A stretch of DNA of 64,000 bases from Rapana venosa. Taxonomy: Eukaryota; Mollusca; Gastropoda; Neogastropoda; Muricidae. Positions 42,127 to 50,818 of the stretch are shown one piece after another. The stretch spans positions 28,866,272 through 28,930,271 of the forward strand of contig CM054165.1 in assembly GCA_028751875.1 (NCBI GenBank). The letters are read 5' to 3'. Position 1 is the stretch's first letter; each line of letters opens with the position of its first letter. A model generated the notes under the pieces. It was not told the DNA's origin. It searched no databases and was given only the letters and a program-made list of their open reading frames with translations. A program made the translations under genes and the position numbers.

Positions 42127-42986
42127 ATCATGATCACTCCCTATGTCTGCTCATGGAAAACTTCGTGTCTGTGCGATGTTAACGCTAACCGTCTTTTAAC
42201 CATGATGTAATCTTTTTGGTTGTGGTGTTCTCCATTTGGGCTATGCCATGTCCATTTTCTGGATTTCTTGTGTGGGCCAAGTATATTCACTAGCTGGAGG
42301 TGGTTGTTACTGGCAAACTCCAGGAGTCTCAAGCCTCTTTCATTTGATTGGTTATTACAATGTGGCCCACAAACGCCCTCCCAATCTTTCCATGCATCTT
42401 CTCCTACCTTGGCGTTCCAGTCACCTTGCACAACGAGGATGTCTTTCTTGGGAGTTTGATTCAGAACCTCTTGTAGCTGGTCATAAAATTCTTCTATGGC
42501 TTCATCTGTGCAGTCTGATGTAGGGGCGTATGCCTGTACTACAGTTATGTTAAAGGGGGTTGCTCTCAGGCGGATGGTAATAAGTCTGCTGGGACACAGG
42601 CGACAGCTCATGACGGTGTTCACGGTGTCTTTGTGACCGAGAAACCCCACGCCGTGTTCATGTTTATCCTGTTTTCCACTGTAGTATAATTTGTGGTCTT
42701 CCTGGGTCGTTGTTTCTCCCATGTTTTTCCACCTGACTTCGCAGAGCCCAAGGATGTGCCATTGATATCTGGACATCTCATGTGTCAGTTCTTCCACTTT
42801 TCCTGCAGCTCTTAATGTCCGTACATTCCATGTGCCAATGATGGTGTTGTTTCTGGCACGGATTTTGTTGTGTTTTACATCAGTAGCATACTTTCGACCT
42901 CTGTCCTGATGAGCAACAGAAGGCGCGGTCCTTGGTAACCCGGGCGACGACCGATCCGGTATGGAAATTCTGGCTGTCTTTGTCAT
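42127..42986 (-). pseudogene. Endonuclease (EEP/APE-like) domain of the RTE-like element
   Basis: An open stretch of 281 codons (42,986-42,141) carries the endonuclease that nicks target DNA for target-primed reverse transcription. Counting residues from 42,986, the motifs are GTWNVRTL (51-58), LCEVRW with the metal-binding Glu (Glu83), QAYAPT (151-156), GDWNAKVG (188-195, Asp189 and Asn191), ERG..LLEFA (216-225) and the late Asp in QKDYIM (Asp259). The final SDHDL motif lies in another frame at about 42,127-42,141, after a frameshift near 42,190 and a TGA where the family has Gly. The first 45 or so residues have no domain I recognise, and the true start is uncertain because the frame reads in from the leader. 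Confidence 0.9.
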
Positions 42987-43342
42987 TGGTGTATCTTGGG
43001 CAAATCAAACCAGGCGGAGCCCATCCCTCTCCAGGTCGGATTTTTTTATTGGGTTTACTCCCCACATGTGGCAGGTGGTACTGGGTTACATGGTTACCAG
43101 TAGCAGAGGGAGTCTCTGACCTGACTACGCTTACTATCATAATATATCCCGGCGTCAACCGGGCCCGAGAGATACAGACACCTGCAGTGTTGGTCAGGTA
43201 ATTTGAGCAACACTCTCAAACTCGCATCAGTGAAGTGGATGAAGCTCGACTGTGTGGTCCCAGTCGACCCACTGAGCCCACAGCACACTTACTCTGGGTA
43301 GGAGCCGACCGGAGTCCGGAAAAAATCCCTATGACTCTTATG

Positions 43343-43406
43343 GGAATCGAACCCGCGACCTTTCAGTCCGTAACCCAAGGCGCTAACCACTGCGCCATGG
43401 CGGCTG
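43343..43406 (-). promoter_or_regulatory. tRNA-like pol III module at the 5' end of the RTE-like element
   Basis: Reading the minus strand, TGGCGCAGTGGTTAGCG (43,397-43,381) fits a pol III A box and GGTTCGATTCC (43,353-43,343) is a B box, spaced as in tRNA genes. The sequence continues in the same orientation into the retrotransposon leader. No acceptor-stem pairing was found, so this is not a functional tRNA. It may be a SINE head joined to the LINE, or an internal promoter of a SINE that uses the leader. Confidence 0.7.
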
Positions 43407-43695
43407 GCTAGTCTTGTGTCTTTATTTTGTTTATTTCTTTGTTTTATCAGTGAGCTTGCTTCTTTGTTTCCTTCTTTCTTTCTTGTGTTTGCTTGCTTCC
43501 TTCTTTCTTTTGCTTGGTTTGTTTGCTTTGTTTATGTATGTGTTTGTGTCGCCTTGCTGTTCGTTTTTTGTCGACAATTGCCTGCAGCTGCCTATGCCAA
43601 ACTCTCCTGGTTGGCTAAGGCGGTGATACCAGGAACAACAGCAGCAGCAGAGTTGCTCTTAACCCTTTCCTTCTTCTTCTTCTTTTATTTTTTAA
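43407..43695. other. Pyrimidine-rich gap
   Basis: A TTTC/CTTT-rich stretch (43,425-43,560) followed by ordinary sequence around a CAGCAGCAGCAG run at 43,641. The open frames on the + strand are low-complexity Leu/Phe/Ser sequences and not convincing. I see no gene. Confidence 0.5.
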
Positions 43696-43857
43696 AATGT
43701 ATTTTATTCTTTTATATCGAGGATAATGGAAATAACCCTTTTTGTGCTTTTTTTAAACCGTCCCCGTCTGGTATGGGGTTTTGTGAATTCTGTCATCCTT
43801 TTTCCCCCCGGGGCACCAATCGCTACTCTTACGAAAAGCGGAACAGGATTAAAGTTT
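43696..43857 (-). mobile_element. SINE 3' half (shared body/tail), diverged
   Basis: The reverse complement matches the shared SINE tail seen at 58,130-58,260: CGGAACAGGATT, GATGACAGAATT-like, the GTCC..GT region, and a TATCCTCGATATAAAAGAATAAAA-type 3' end at 43,700-43,725. The head is absent. Its inner end abuts LINE 3' sequence at about 43,858. Confidence 0.7.
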
Positions 43858-44472
43858 TGTTGTTGTTGTCTTCGATTTTCGTCTGTTCACTCTTCAATGA
43901 TTTTAGACGAAAAAAAAAAAACAATATATAAAGGGGTGTATGGTTTGGGGGGTGGGGGGGCCCCTACTAAAAAAAAGGGGGAGGGGGAAAGTGTCTAATC
44001 ATGAAAAAAACCGCAAAAAAGAAAAAAGATAAAATTAAAAAAAAATTTAAAAAACCCGAAACAAAAAACATAAAAAGTGATTAAACGTTAATGAAACTAA
44101 AAAATGCCCTATTGGACTATGCCAGAGCCCTTTTTGCAATATCAAATGCCCAAATTCAAGTTATTAAATATGCTTCAAAAAGGGAGTTTTTAGAAATTGG
44201 GGTAAAAAAGTTTTGTTTCTTACATTCAATTTAAAATGAGTATTGAAATTTTCACCAAAGAAATTTTCTGTGTTACTGTTTTTTTTACGAAAGCATTAAG
44301 TTTTATTCTATAAAACAACTATTCACTCTTCGTGCTGTGGAGATATTTGAGCAAGCCTTAGAATGGCTCACGACTCTTGCTTTATCAGTTTTGATGACAG
44401 ATCTGTTTAGAAATCTCTCTTTTAGGTGATACGTTTCTGTGACTTTTTTCCATGATGTTTGTTCTAATAAGT
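43858..44472 (-). mobile_element. I-like LINE 3' fragment (ORF2 C-terminus and 3' UTR)
   Basis: On the minus strand, the open stretch from about 44,470 to 44,303 reads LLEQTSWKKVTETYHLKERF and later VVSHSKACSN. It is clearly homologous to the C-terminal region of the RNase H-bearing LINE at 52,270-52,791 (LLEQKSWRKITETNQQNERF, VVNHSKACLN). After a stop at about 44,303 the homology continues as decayed coding sequence and 3' UTR (TTTGATATTGC, AGTTTCATTAACG) down to the terminal GTTCACTCTTCAATG..GTTGTTGTTG block at 43,858-43,915. It is 5'-truncated and at about 44,472 is joined directly to a SINE in the same orientation. Confidence 0.8.
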
Positions 44473-44672
44473 GATTTAACGTGCGCGTAAGATGTTCTGC
44501 GTGCGTTCGCACACGGGGGCCTCGGTTTATAGTCTCATCCGAAGGACTTTTGGGGAGAGTGGAGTCTGCACTGATGTTAACTCCAGAGGAAAAATTTCCC
44601 CTTGAACGGGAATCGAACCCGGGTCGTCAGATTGCCAGCGCAATGTTCTAACCACTAGGCTATCCCGTCCCC
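44473..44672 (-). mobile_element. SINE with head A, 5' part only
   Basis: The minus strand starts with the tRNA-like head: A box GATAGCCTAGTGGTTAGAAC (44,667-44,648) and B box GGGTTCGATTCCCG (44,620-44,607). A body follows with CCACTCTCCCC, GATGAGACTATAAACCGAGG and GCGAACGCACGCAGAACATC. The shared 3' tail is missing; instead the element runs into LINE coding sequence. Pol III-transcribed, non-coding, mobilised by a LINE (family knowledge). Confidence 0.85.
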
Positions 44673-44939
44673 GGGCGTTCCTTGTCGAACGCTCACACAG
44701 CAACTTTTTGTCTGTCATGTGAGCGAAAACACTGTGTTGCACTGACTGCCGTTCAGTGCCTGGTAGGTTACGCCCAGCACATCCCACTTCAGTGTTGGGG
44801 GAGAATGGTTATCTTAGGGTTTTTCTGGGGGGAAAAGAAAAGGCAGGAGAACGGACCGAGAAGGTAGGAAAAATAGACGTGAAGGAGGTGGTGATGATAA
44901 GAAATTGTATTCCTACATTGGTGTGTGTGTGTGTGTGTT

Positions 44940-45182
44940 TTTTATTTATTTATATCACTTTAAGTCACGTCAGATTTCTCTGCGTGAAATTCGGGCTGCT
45001 CTCCCCGGGGAGAGCGCGACGCCACAGAGCAGCGCCACCCATTTTTTTCTCTTTTTTTCTGTCTACAACTGCATTTGTTTTCCTATCAGAGTGGCTTTTT
45101 TTCTACAGAATGTTGCCAGGGATAACTCTCTTGTTGCCGTGGGTTCTTTTACGTGCGCTAAATAAGTTTTGTGCAACACACG

Positions 45183-45213
<31 letters not shown>

Positions 45214-45222
45214 TAGCGCCCA
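44940..45222 (-). mobile_element. SINE family C
   Basis: The minus strand reads CTAGTCTTTCGGATGAGACG, AACCGAGGTCCCGTGTG, AAAGAACCCACGGCAACAAG, ATTCTGTAGAAAAAAAGCC, then a perfect hairpin GCTCTCCCCGGGGAGAGC (44,998-45,015) and CAGAGAAATCTGACGTGAC before an AT-rich (ATTTATTT) tail. Only the first ~25 bases of the body (GTCTTTCGGATGAGAC, CCGAGG) are shared with the A/B SINEs; the rest differs. I remember similar repeats from gastropod sequences but cannot confirm a family name. No clear tRNA head is visible. Confidence 0.7.
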
Positions 45223-45225
45223 GAC

Positions 45226-45232
45226 GTGTGTG

Positions 45233-45264
<32 letters not shown>

Positions 45265-45302
45265 TGTGTGTGTGTGTACGCGGTGCGTGTGTGTGCGCGC
45301 AC
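45226..45302. repeat. (CGTG)n / (GT)n microsatellite
   Basis: GTGTGTGTGCGTGCGTGCGT-type repeat at the 5' end of the family C SINE, followed by GTGTGTGTGCGCGCACCTGG. Alternating purine-pyrimidine sequence with potential to form Z-DNA. Confidence 0.9.
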
Positions 45303-45780
45303 CTGGGTTTGTGTTTATGTATGATAAATTTTTTAAGCTATCTTGGAATGTTTATAACAATCGGAAATGTATTTTTCTTGTGTCTTGTGAGATAATTATA
45401 GGTATGAATCTGCCTGTCAGTATTGTAATTGCCCTTCATGGGATGTTCATGAGTGTTTTTGACTTGACTTAAGAAAAGGAACAACAAGGCAGAAACAAAG
45501 TGAGGGATAGAAAAGAGGAAATTCCTATCACAGAATTTCCAAAAAGTGGGGATTGCTGTTTATACTGACATGACAGTCCCCCCCCATTCTCCCCCCCCCG
45601 GTCATCCCTACGTGGAAGGTCATCAAACGAAGATTGCTTGTGTTCTTACAGTGTTGACCTCATGTATGTATAATTAATAATGTTGTGTTAGGAAGCCAGC
45701 AGACAACAAAAGACTGAGGAGGGGGTACAACGTTTGCTGAAAAGTACAAATATACATTTTCAATCCTACCAAATCTTTAT
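45303..45780. other. Gap without recognised gene
   Basis: Ordinary AT-rich sequence with a C-run (45,579-45,599) and an AG-rich stretch (45,470-45,530). No convincing coding frame, no repeat shared with the rest of the window that I could see. Confidence 0.5.
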
Positions 45781-45789
45781 TTATTTATT

Positions 45790-46126
45790 TTACTCTTTTA
45801 TTTCGAGGATAATGGAATAAACACTCATGTGCTTTTTTTTCATCAAGTCCCCATGTGTATGCAGTTTTGTCAATGTTGTCATCCGTTCCCACTGGCACAC
45901 CATGGCCTACTCTTCCGAAAAGCCGAACGGGTTTTAACGTGTGCGCAAGATGTTCTGCGTACGTTCGCATACGGGACCTCGGTTTATAGTCTCATCTGAA
46001 AGACTTTTTGGGGAGAGTGGAGTCGGCACTGTTGTTAACTCCGGAGGAAAAAATCCTCTCGAACGAGAATGGAACCCGGGTCAGCAGATCACGAATACAT
46101 CACTGTAACCACCAGGCTATCCCGTC
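45790..46126 (-). mobile_element. SINE with head A, full length
   Basis: A complete copy on the minus strand, about 337 bp. It has the tRNA-like head (GATAGCCTGGTGGTTACAG, degenerate B box GGGTTCCATTC), the CTCCGGAGTTAACA segment, the body with GCGAACGTACGCAGAACATC, the GTGTGCCAGTGGGAACGGAT block, the 3' hairpin AAGCACATGAGTGTTT, and the end TCCTCGAAATAAAAGAGTAAAA. The B box carries a substitution (CGA to CCA), so it is probably transcriptionally weak. Confidence 0.88.
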
Positions 46127-46174
46127 TTTGCAAGATCAAATGAGTTTTGAGTCAGAGGCTAGTCTTGTTCTCAA

Positions 46175-46832
46175 ACAAAAGTGGTTTTTATTTATGCTAC
46201 GTGCAAGTATGAATAATTCAAGAGTAGTAATTTTAGGAAAACAGGAGGAAAAGTGACAAAAATTAAAGATGGTGTGTAGCCCACAAAGGACTGATGGGGC
46301 ACAGTGTTTGCTGGAAAAATAATGTTTTTGAAAACTTCAAACCTACCAAAATGTGTGCAAAATCACATGAAGGTTTGAGTCAGAGACCAGCCTTTCCCAC
46401 ACAAAAAAATTAATGGTCCCTAAATCGGAAATCTTCGCTATGACGTTAATCTAACCCCCACTTTAAAAAAAATTTCACACACAAAAGTGTTTGATTTTCT
46501 TTTTAACATTTATGTGGATGCCTTTTTATGTACGGTATGAATAAATAGAAACATAATAAAAATAAATAAAAAGTTATAATCATAGTGAAAACAGAAGGAA
46601 AAGTGACCCGAAATTACAGGTGGTTTGTAGCCCATCTCCTTCAAGTACCAAAACTCACATAAAAAATGTCACACACAAAAGTGTTTGATTTTCTTTTTAA
46701 CATTTCTGTGGATGCCTTAGTACGTGCGGTATGAATACAACAGTGATAATCATAGCGAAACAGAAGGAAAAGTGGCCCGAAATTAGAGGTGGTTTGTAGC
46801 CTCTCTCCTTCAAGTACCAAAACTCACAGAAA
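46175..46832 (+). repeat. Tandem repeat of about 170-195 bp, two good copies and one decayed
   Basis: Copy 2 (about 46,469-46,662) and copy 3 (about 46,663-46,832) share TTTCACACACAAAAGTGTTT, TTTTAACATTT.TGTGGATGCC, GGTATGAATA, ACAGAAGGAAAAGTG and TCCTTCAAGTACCAAAACTC. A decayed copy at 46,175-46,290 keeps CAAAAGTGG, GTGCAAGTATGAATA and GGAGGAAAAGTGAC. Copy 2 has an extra A-rich insert (46,541-46,575). Non-coding. Confidence 0.8.
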
Positions 46833-46859
46833 ACTTGGCTACTAGCTGACAAGGACATG

Positions 46860-47430
46860 GAGTTGGGGCGGAAGGAGGGGGAGGGGAGGACTGCTTTCCT
46901 CTGGAAAGTAGGGAGGAGGGAGCAATGGGGGTGGGGGGGTGGGATGGAAAATTAGGATAGACTGTTCCACTCTGCAATTATCCTGAGAAAGACAGAAATT
47001 TCCTGTCTGTATCCATACAGGGAGAGAAAGAGGGGAGGTAAGGGGGGGGGGGGGGGAAGAGGAGAGGGAGGAGGGGGTGGGGGGAGGAAGGGGGGGGGGG
47101 AGAGACTTCGTGATTATCATCATCCAGTGTGGGCGTCTCACTTTCTGTCTGTGACACCGAGCTATTATTGCCCCTCCTCCTCTCTCTCTCTCTCTCTCCC
47201 ATCTCTGTAGGTGTGTAGGGTCAGTAGGTTGAGGACTGATGAAACAGGGAAGGGAAGGGACGGGATAGGCTGGTTGGTGGTTCGGCTTAGTAGAACTTTG
47301 CCATTGCATTTTCGCTAACGGACCTGCCCTCTCGGTTTCAACACCCCCCTCCCCCCCCCCCCCCCCCCCCCCCCCCCATCATTCAAGGGGATTACTCCTC
47401 GCCCCCCTCCCTCCTCCCCCCCCTCCCCTC
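46860..47430. repeat. G-rich / C-rich low-complexity block
   Basis: The + strand is purine-rich at 46,865-46,950 and 47,020-47,105, with G-runs of 9 or more at 47,043 and 47,090. It turns pyrimidine-rich at 47,174-47,200 and 47,341-47,430, with a run of over 30 C at 47,345. The Pro/Ser-rich reading frames on the minus strand arise from this composition and are not credible proteins. Potential for G-quadruplex or triplex structure. Confidence 0.85.
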
Positions 47431-47489
47431 CCACTCTTCCCCAACGAGTTAACTTCTGTGCCGATTCCACTCCCTCCTGAAATCCTTGA

Positions 47490-47812
47490 GATAAGAAGTA
47501 AACCGTGAGGTTCTGGGTTCGATTCCAGCCTTGTGATTTTGTTTTTCTTTCCAGTTTGGCGAGAAAATTGAACTGAATGTTAAAGTCTTTCGGATGAGAC
47601 TAAAAACCGAGGCCCGTGTGAGAATGTATGCAGAACGTCTTGAGCACACCTTGAAAACCTGTTTCCAATTTTCATGAAGAGTAAACCATTGTGTGCCAGT
47701 GGGAAAGGATGACAAAATTACAATACTGCATGTACATGGGGACTGGATATAAAAAAAACAAACACATGAGCGCTTATTCCATTATCCTCAAAATAAAAGA
47801 TTTTTAAAAAAT
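47490..47812 (+). mobile_element. SINE with head B, diverged
   Basis: Head B remnant GTAAACCGTGAGGTTCTGG with B box GGTTCGATTCC (47,516-47,526). The body follows (TTAAAGTCTTTCGGATGAGA, CAGAACGTCTTGAGC, CCATTGTGTGCCAGTGGG), then the tail with a partly decayed hairpin ACACATGAGCGCTT and TTATCCTCAAAATAAAAGA plus an A-rich end. The first half of the head has degenerated. Confidence 0.85.
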
Positions 47813-48049
47813 AGAATAAAAAACCCACAGATTGTCTGTAGCAGTGTCTATTTTCCTCCCTCACGATTTGTTCCCACGGGTTGTGTTTTGCTAAATCATC
47901 CGAGTGGTGTCTGTTTTAGTATTAAGAGTCCATAGCAGGCTGTGTTCTGCTTTGGTATTGTCGTCCGTAGGGGTCTTGGTATTAGTTGGTATGTCCTGTT
48001 GAATTGTTGTGGTAGAGGTGGGGAGGGGTGCTCTATTGAACTGTCTCAG

Positions 48050-48365
48050 TACAAAGATAAAATGTTGGCTGAAAATGATAAGCGCAGACTTGAGATATGC
48101 TGGTCATGCAAACAGAAACACACCGACAAATCTGATGACGACAGTAAGTTCTCCAAGGTGAGGTTGAGGGCAGAAGGAAAAGAGGCAGACCACCAACATC
48201 CTACATTGCCAACATCATCACTGAGATCAGTGGTCTGGGAGGAGGGCTACAGGAGATGGTAGAACTCAGCAGAGACAGAGAGAGAATGGTGAACCCTGGT
48301 GGTGGCATTGTGTGGAGCTCCTACCCACGACAGCGGCGATGGAGACAGTGGAGTTGAGTTGCTGC
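48050..48365 (+). pseudogene. LINE ORF2 C-terminal remnant, a second LINE lineage
   Basis: In one frame 48,172-48,352 reads RRKRGRPPTSYIANI (48,172-48,216) and then LQEMVELSRDRERM. This is the RGRP..(W/Y)I...DR..W pattern found at the extreme C-terminus of many LINE polymerases. Upstream, AGHANRNTPTNLMTT is readable in a different phase, so the fragment is frameshifted. It differs in wording from the three fragments ending GRPSKTWAACIADDL. No start codon or catalytic domain is present. Confidence 0.65.
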
Positions 48366-48384
48366 TTGAACTGTTGCTATCTTT

Positions 48385-48530
48385 GTAGGTGTTTTTATTA
48401 AGTGGTGTGCAACTAAAATTATCGTCATTTGTTGTAGGGATCTTAGCAAGTTGCATCCTGCTAGATTGTTCGTCTGTAGGGGGTTTTGTTCCCTTTTTCT
48501 GCTGAATTATCACAAAAACCCATCTAACGT
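48385..48530 (+). repeat. Degenerate ~48-bp minisatellite, first part
   Basis: Units contain GTAGG followed about 25-30 bp later by TGCTGAATTATC or TGCTAGATTGT (for example CTGTAGGGGGTTTTGTTCCC ... TGCTGAATTATCAC). The same unit, much better preserved, resumes at 48,897 after a LINE fragment, so the LINE appears to have landed inside the minisatellite. A GTAGGGGTC unit near 47,969 suggests the block once started earlier. Confidence 0.6.
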
Positions 48531-48534
48531 TTTT

Positions 48535-48896
48535 GTTGAAGAGCTGTGAAAACCGAATGCTGCGCTACATGACAAAGATCAAATGGGAAGACAGGATCAC
48601 GAATGAAGAACTATGGAGAATGTGCAAAGTTGATGATCTGAAGTCTGTAGCTAGTAGACTGCGCTGGTTTGGGCACGTTCAACGGAAAGCAGACCACCAC
48701 ATCATAAAAAGAGCGATGAACTTCGTAGTGGATGGAAAGAGACCAAAGGGAAGACCTAGCAAGACCTGGGCTGCCTGTATTGCAGATGATCTTAGAGAAA
48801 GGGCATAAATAAGGAGGAAGCTCAAAACAGAGAGAGATGGAGATGGCTCATCAATGTCAAACCTCCCTGGAGAAACATGATAAAAAAGGAAGAAGA
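48535..48896 (+). mobile_element. RTE-like LINE 3' end, copy 1
   Basis: A 5'-truncated LINE copy. The open frame begins around 48,542 and reads SCENRMLRYMTKIKWEDRI, RLRWFGHVQRKADHH and GKRPKGRPSKTWAACIADDL: the C-terminal segment after the reverse transcriptase. One base appears lost after RERG at 48,803 (agggcataaataag), giving an early stop. It ends in an AAGGAAGAAGAAGA-type 3' tail. The 6-bp context TTTTTGTT / ATTTGTA gives no convincing target duplication. This lies between two parts of a minisatellite. Confidence 0.85.
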
Positions 48897-49000
48897 AGAT
48901 TTGTAGGGGCCTATTGTAGCTGTGATCTGCTGAATTATCATTGGCATTTGTAGGGGTCAATTGTAGCTGTGATCTGCTAAATTATCATTGTCATTATGAA
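48897..49000 (+). repeat. 48-bp minisatellite, two good units
   Basis: Two adjacent units, TTTGTAGGGGCCTATTGTAG and TTTGTAGGGGTCAATTGTAG, each continue with CTGTGATCTGCT(G/A)AATTATCATTG. They follow directly after the LINE tail and match the decayed units at 48,385-48,530. Confidence 0.8.
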
Positions 49001-49814
49001 TGGCAAATATATACCCAATACAATATACCCAATACAATGCTGAAACCAGGTGCAGTATTAAAACAAATTAAAATTTTTTGTATTTCCACAACAATTTCTC
49101 TGATGACACAAATTAAGGAATTTTTTTCCAAAAATACAATTTTGACCTCCTGCACGCATCTATGCGCAAAGAGATGCATGCAAAGACAGAAAGGCACTAG
49201 CATGCCTGCATGTATAAGTTGAACCTGGGAGATCATTAAAAAAAATCATTCCATAAAAACATCAAAACCAATTCGAGTAAAAAAACAATATCGCATCCCT
49301 GAAGTGGAAAAGTGGCGAACATCATTTGCGAAATCTGACCTGAGAGATTTGTAAAATCATTCCATAAATCAAAAAATATGAAACCAAACCAAATGAAAAA
49401 CATATCACATCCCTGAAATAGACACATGGCTACATGCATGCAAAATCTCTTCAATGGGGGACCTCTGTTCAAGGAATGAAAAGAAGAAAAAGAAAAGTAA
49501 AAAACAGACACACAGGCACAAACAAATCACAAGAAGATTTGAGTCAAGACTGTGGTGTTCTATTCCATCCAATAACTTTTTTTTTTTTTCAAGAAGCGTA
49601 CTTCCAAAACAAACTTCTTTACACAAAAATAACATCTGAACTTTTAAAAACCAGGCTAGAAATTCTAAGAAAATTTCCTGTTAAACTTTTACTTTTTTTT
49701 TAAAACACATATACATACACATAATGTACACAGACATTCAAAGAGAATGAAATTATTCAGTCTTTGACTGCCACATTTTCACAGACACTCAGTCACCAAA
49801 CTTATTTTACAACT
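49001..49814. repeat. AT-rich gap with a ~118-bp tandem duplication
   Basis: The segment at about 49,219-49,330 is repeated at about 49,337-49,440. Shared words are ACCTG(G/A)GAGAT, AAAATCATTCCATAAA, ATATC(G/A)CATCCCTGAA and CATGGCTACATGCATGC-like ends. The rest is AT-rich, with a T-run at 49,569. No credible coding frame. Confidence 0.55.
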
Positions 49815-50205
49815 TTCATGACGGACGCTATAGCCCAAATGGTTAAGACCATTTCAACTTCAAATTCAGTGTGTCCTTGAAGTCCTGTTCAAAAACCGTG
49901 GCAGAGTCTGACAAAACAAGAGTGGGGATATTTACAATCTCCCAGTCAAAGTCAAGCGCAGACCGGCCAGTGCCTTCGTTCTTTTGTGTATAATACACAA
50001 GCAGAGGATCGAATAATATGGCATGTCAAAGATCCCGTAATTCATGTCAGCGTTTGGTGGGTTAGGAAACCTAAACATCCCCAGCGTACATCCCCAAAGT
50101 CAGAATTTGGCTACTTTCATAGTGGGTGAAAACAGTTGGCATACGCAACATCTCACCATTGGTGGGCCTTACAGCTCTAGCTGAGGAGCGAACCAACAAT
50201 TCCAC
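49815..50205 (+). mobile_element. SINE family D, near full length
   Basis: A tRNA-like start (A-box-like TATAGCCCAAATGGTTAAGA, 49,830-49,849) is followed by a long body: AGTCTGACAAAACAAGAG, GTCAAAGATCCCGTAA, GTCAGCGTTTGGTGGGTTA, CCAGCGTACATCCCC, AAGTCAGAATTTGGCTAC, GTTGGCATACGCAACATCTC and CCATTGGTGGGCCTTACAGC. The B box is decayed. Pieces of the same body occur at 50,655, 56,455, 57,203, 58,625 and 63,430, all on the + strand. Confidence 0.75.
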
Positions 50206-50654
50206 AAGCAATCTACCCACTTTGCTCTGGAGTCTGTCTCAAGTCAGTCAGTCAACAATCCTCTCAACACAATCATCTTCAATAACAAACACTGAACATT
50301 TTTTAACCATACAACAGCAGAACCAGAAATATAAGGCAAAAAATAATGTTGGAATATACAACAACAAACTGAACCAACACACTAGAAGAATGTACACAAT
50401 AAAAGAATAAATAAATCAATAAATAAGTATGAATGAATACATAAATGAATAAATAGGTAGATAAATAAATAAATAAATGTACACGTGCCTACAGGCCACT
50501 AAGTTGAAAACTACCCCCAAAAATGTATTTCTATACAGGAAACCACCCTAAACACAAAAAAAGCTACTTCTACAAAACAGACTTCACACAGGAAAATACC
50601 CCAAACAAAACTAACCTCTCAAAGAAAACTATCAAACAAAAACTAATCCCCAAA
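50206..50654. other. AT-rich gap with an (AAAT)n tract
   Basis: Contains AAATAAATAAATAAATG-type repeats (50,405-50,480) and A-rich sequence with many open but low-complexity frames. No gene recognised. Confidence 0.5.
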
Positions 50655-50818
50655 GGCAGAATGCAGCTTCCTCATGATAGACAACAATCGGTCGCATTCA
50701 GAAAAAAATCTCACCATTGGTGAACCTCGGAACTCTACCCACAGCGCGCAAATCCAACATCACTCGGTCAAGAGTGCTGAATTTAGCGCGCCCCTTACTT
50801 TTACCAAGTCCAAGTGTG
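50655..50818 (+). mobile_element. SINE D 3' piece joined to an unnamed repeat, interrupted by a LINE
   Basis: 50,655-50,735 carries the family D end (AGAATGCAGCTTCCTCATG, AATCTCACCATTGGTGAACC, GGAACTC). From about 50,790 the sequence GCCCCTTACTTTTACCAAG.TCCAAGTGTG matches 54,068-54,100. There it continues straight on, while here a LINE fragment follows; the continuation GTCAGTTCCTGCTGTAAT appears only at 51,138. Confidence 0.7.

Larger units (their letters stand above)
40390..43406 (-). pseudogene. RTE-like non-LTR retrotransposon, broken, 3' end cut by the satellite
   Basis: Remnant of an autonomous LINE-type element on the minus strand. Going 5' to 3' it has a tRNA-like module (43,343-43,406), a 5' leader, an apurinic-like endonuclease (about 42,842-42,127), a linker and a reverse transcriptase (about 41,400-40,540). 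The wording IIGTWNVRTL and FADDIDGIAGSE is typical of RTE-clade and 'craniofacial development protein 2-like' elements, as I remember them. Frame breaks: near 42,190 (just after YIMVKRR), an in-frame TGA near 42,152, near 41,820 in an A-rich run, and near 40,747. There is also an in-frame deletion in the polymerase. Reverse-transcriptase C-terminal words such as IRLMRSLVIPYF persist to about 40,395, where satellite DNA begins, so the C-terminus and 3' UTR are missing. It cannot encode an intact protein. Clade assignment is moderately sure. Confidence 0.9.

Noticed and set aside
40489..42523. Open frames on the + strand at 40,489-40,857 and 42,220-42,523
   Set aside because: They are antisense to the conserved retrotransposon domains, which have recognisable motifs on the minus strand.
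43343..43406. Functional tRNA gene (also at 44,607-44,667, 53,101-53,163 and 57,935-57,995)
   Set aside because: A and B boxes are present but no matching acceptor stem or proper anticodon arm was found, and each continues into a repeat body. These are SINE heads.
44756..45472. 238-codon open frame on the + strand
   Set aside because: It runs through a SINE on its antisense strand and a (CGTG)n microsatellite. Low-complexity Cys/Val/Arg stretches and no family resemblance.
46842..47309. Pro/Ser-rich frames on the minus strand
   Set aside because: Produced by G-rich homopolymer tracts; composition only.
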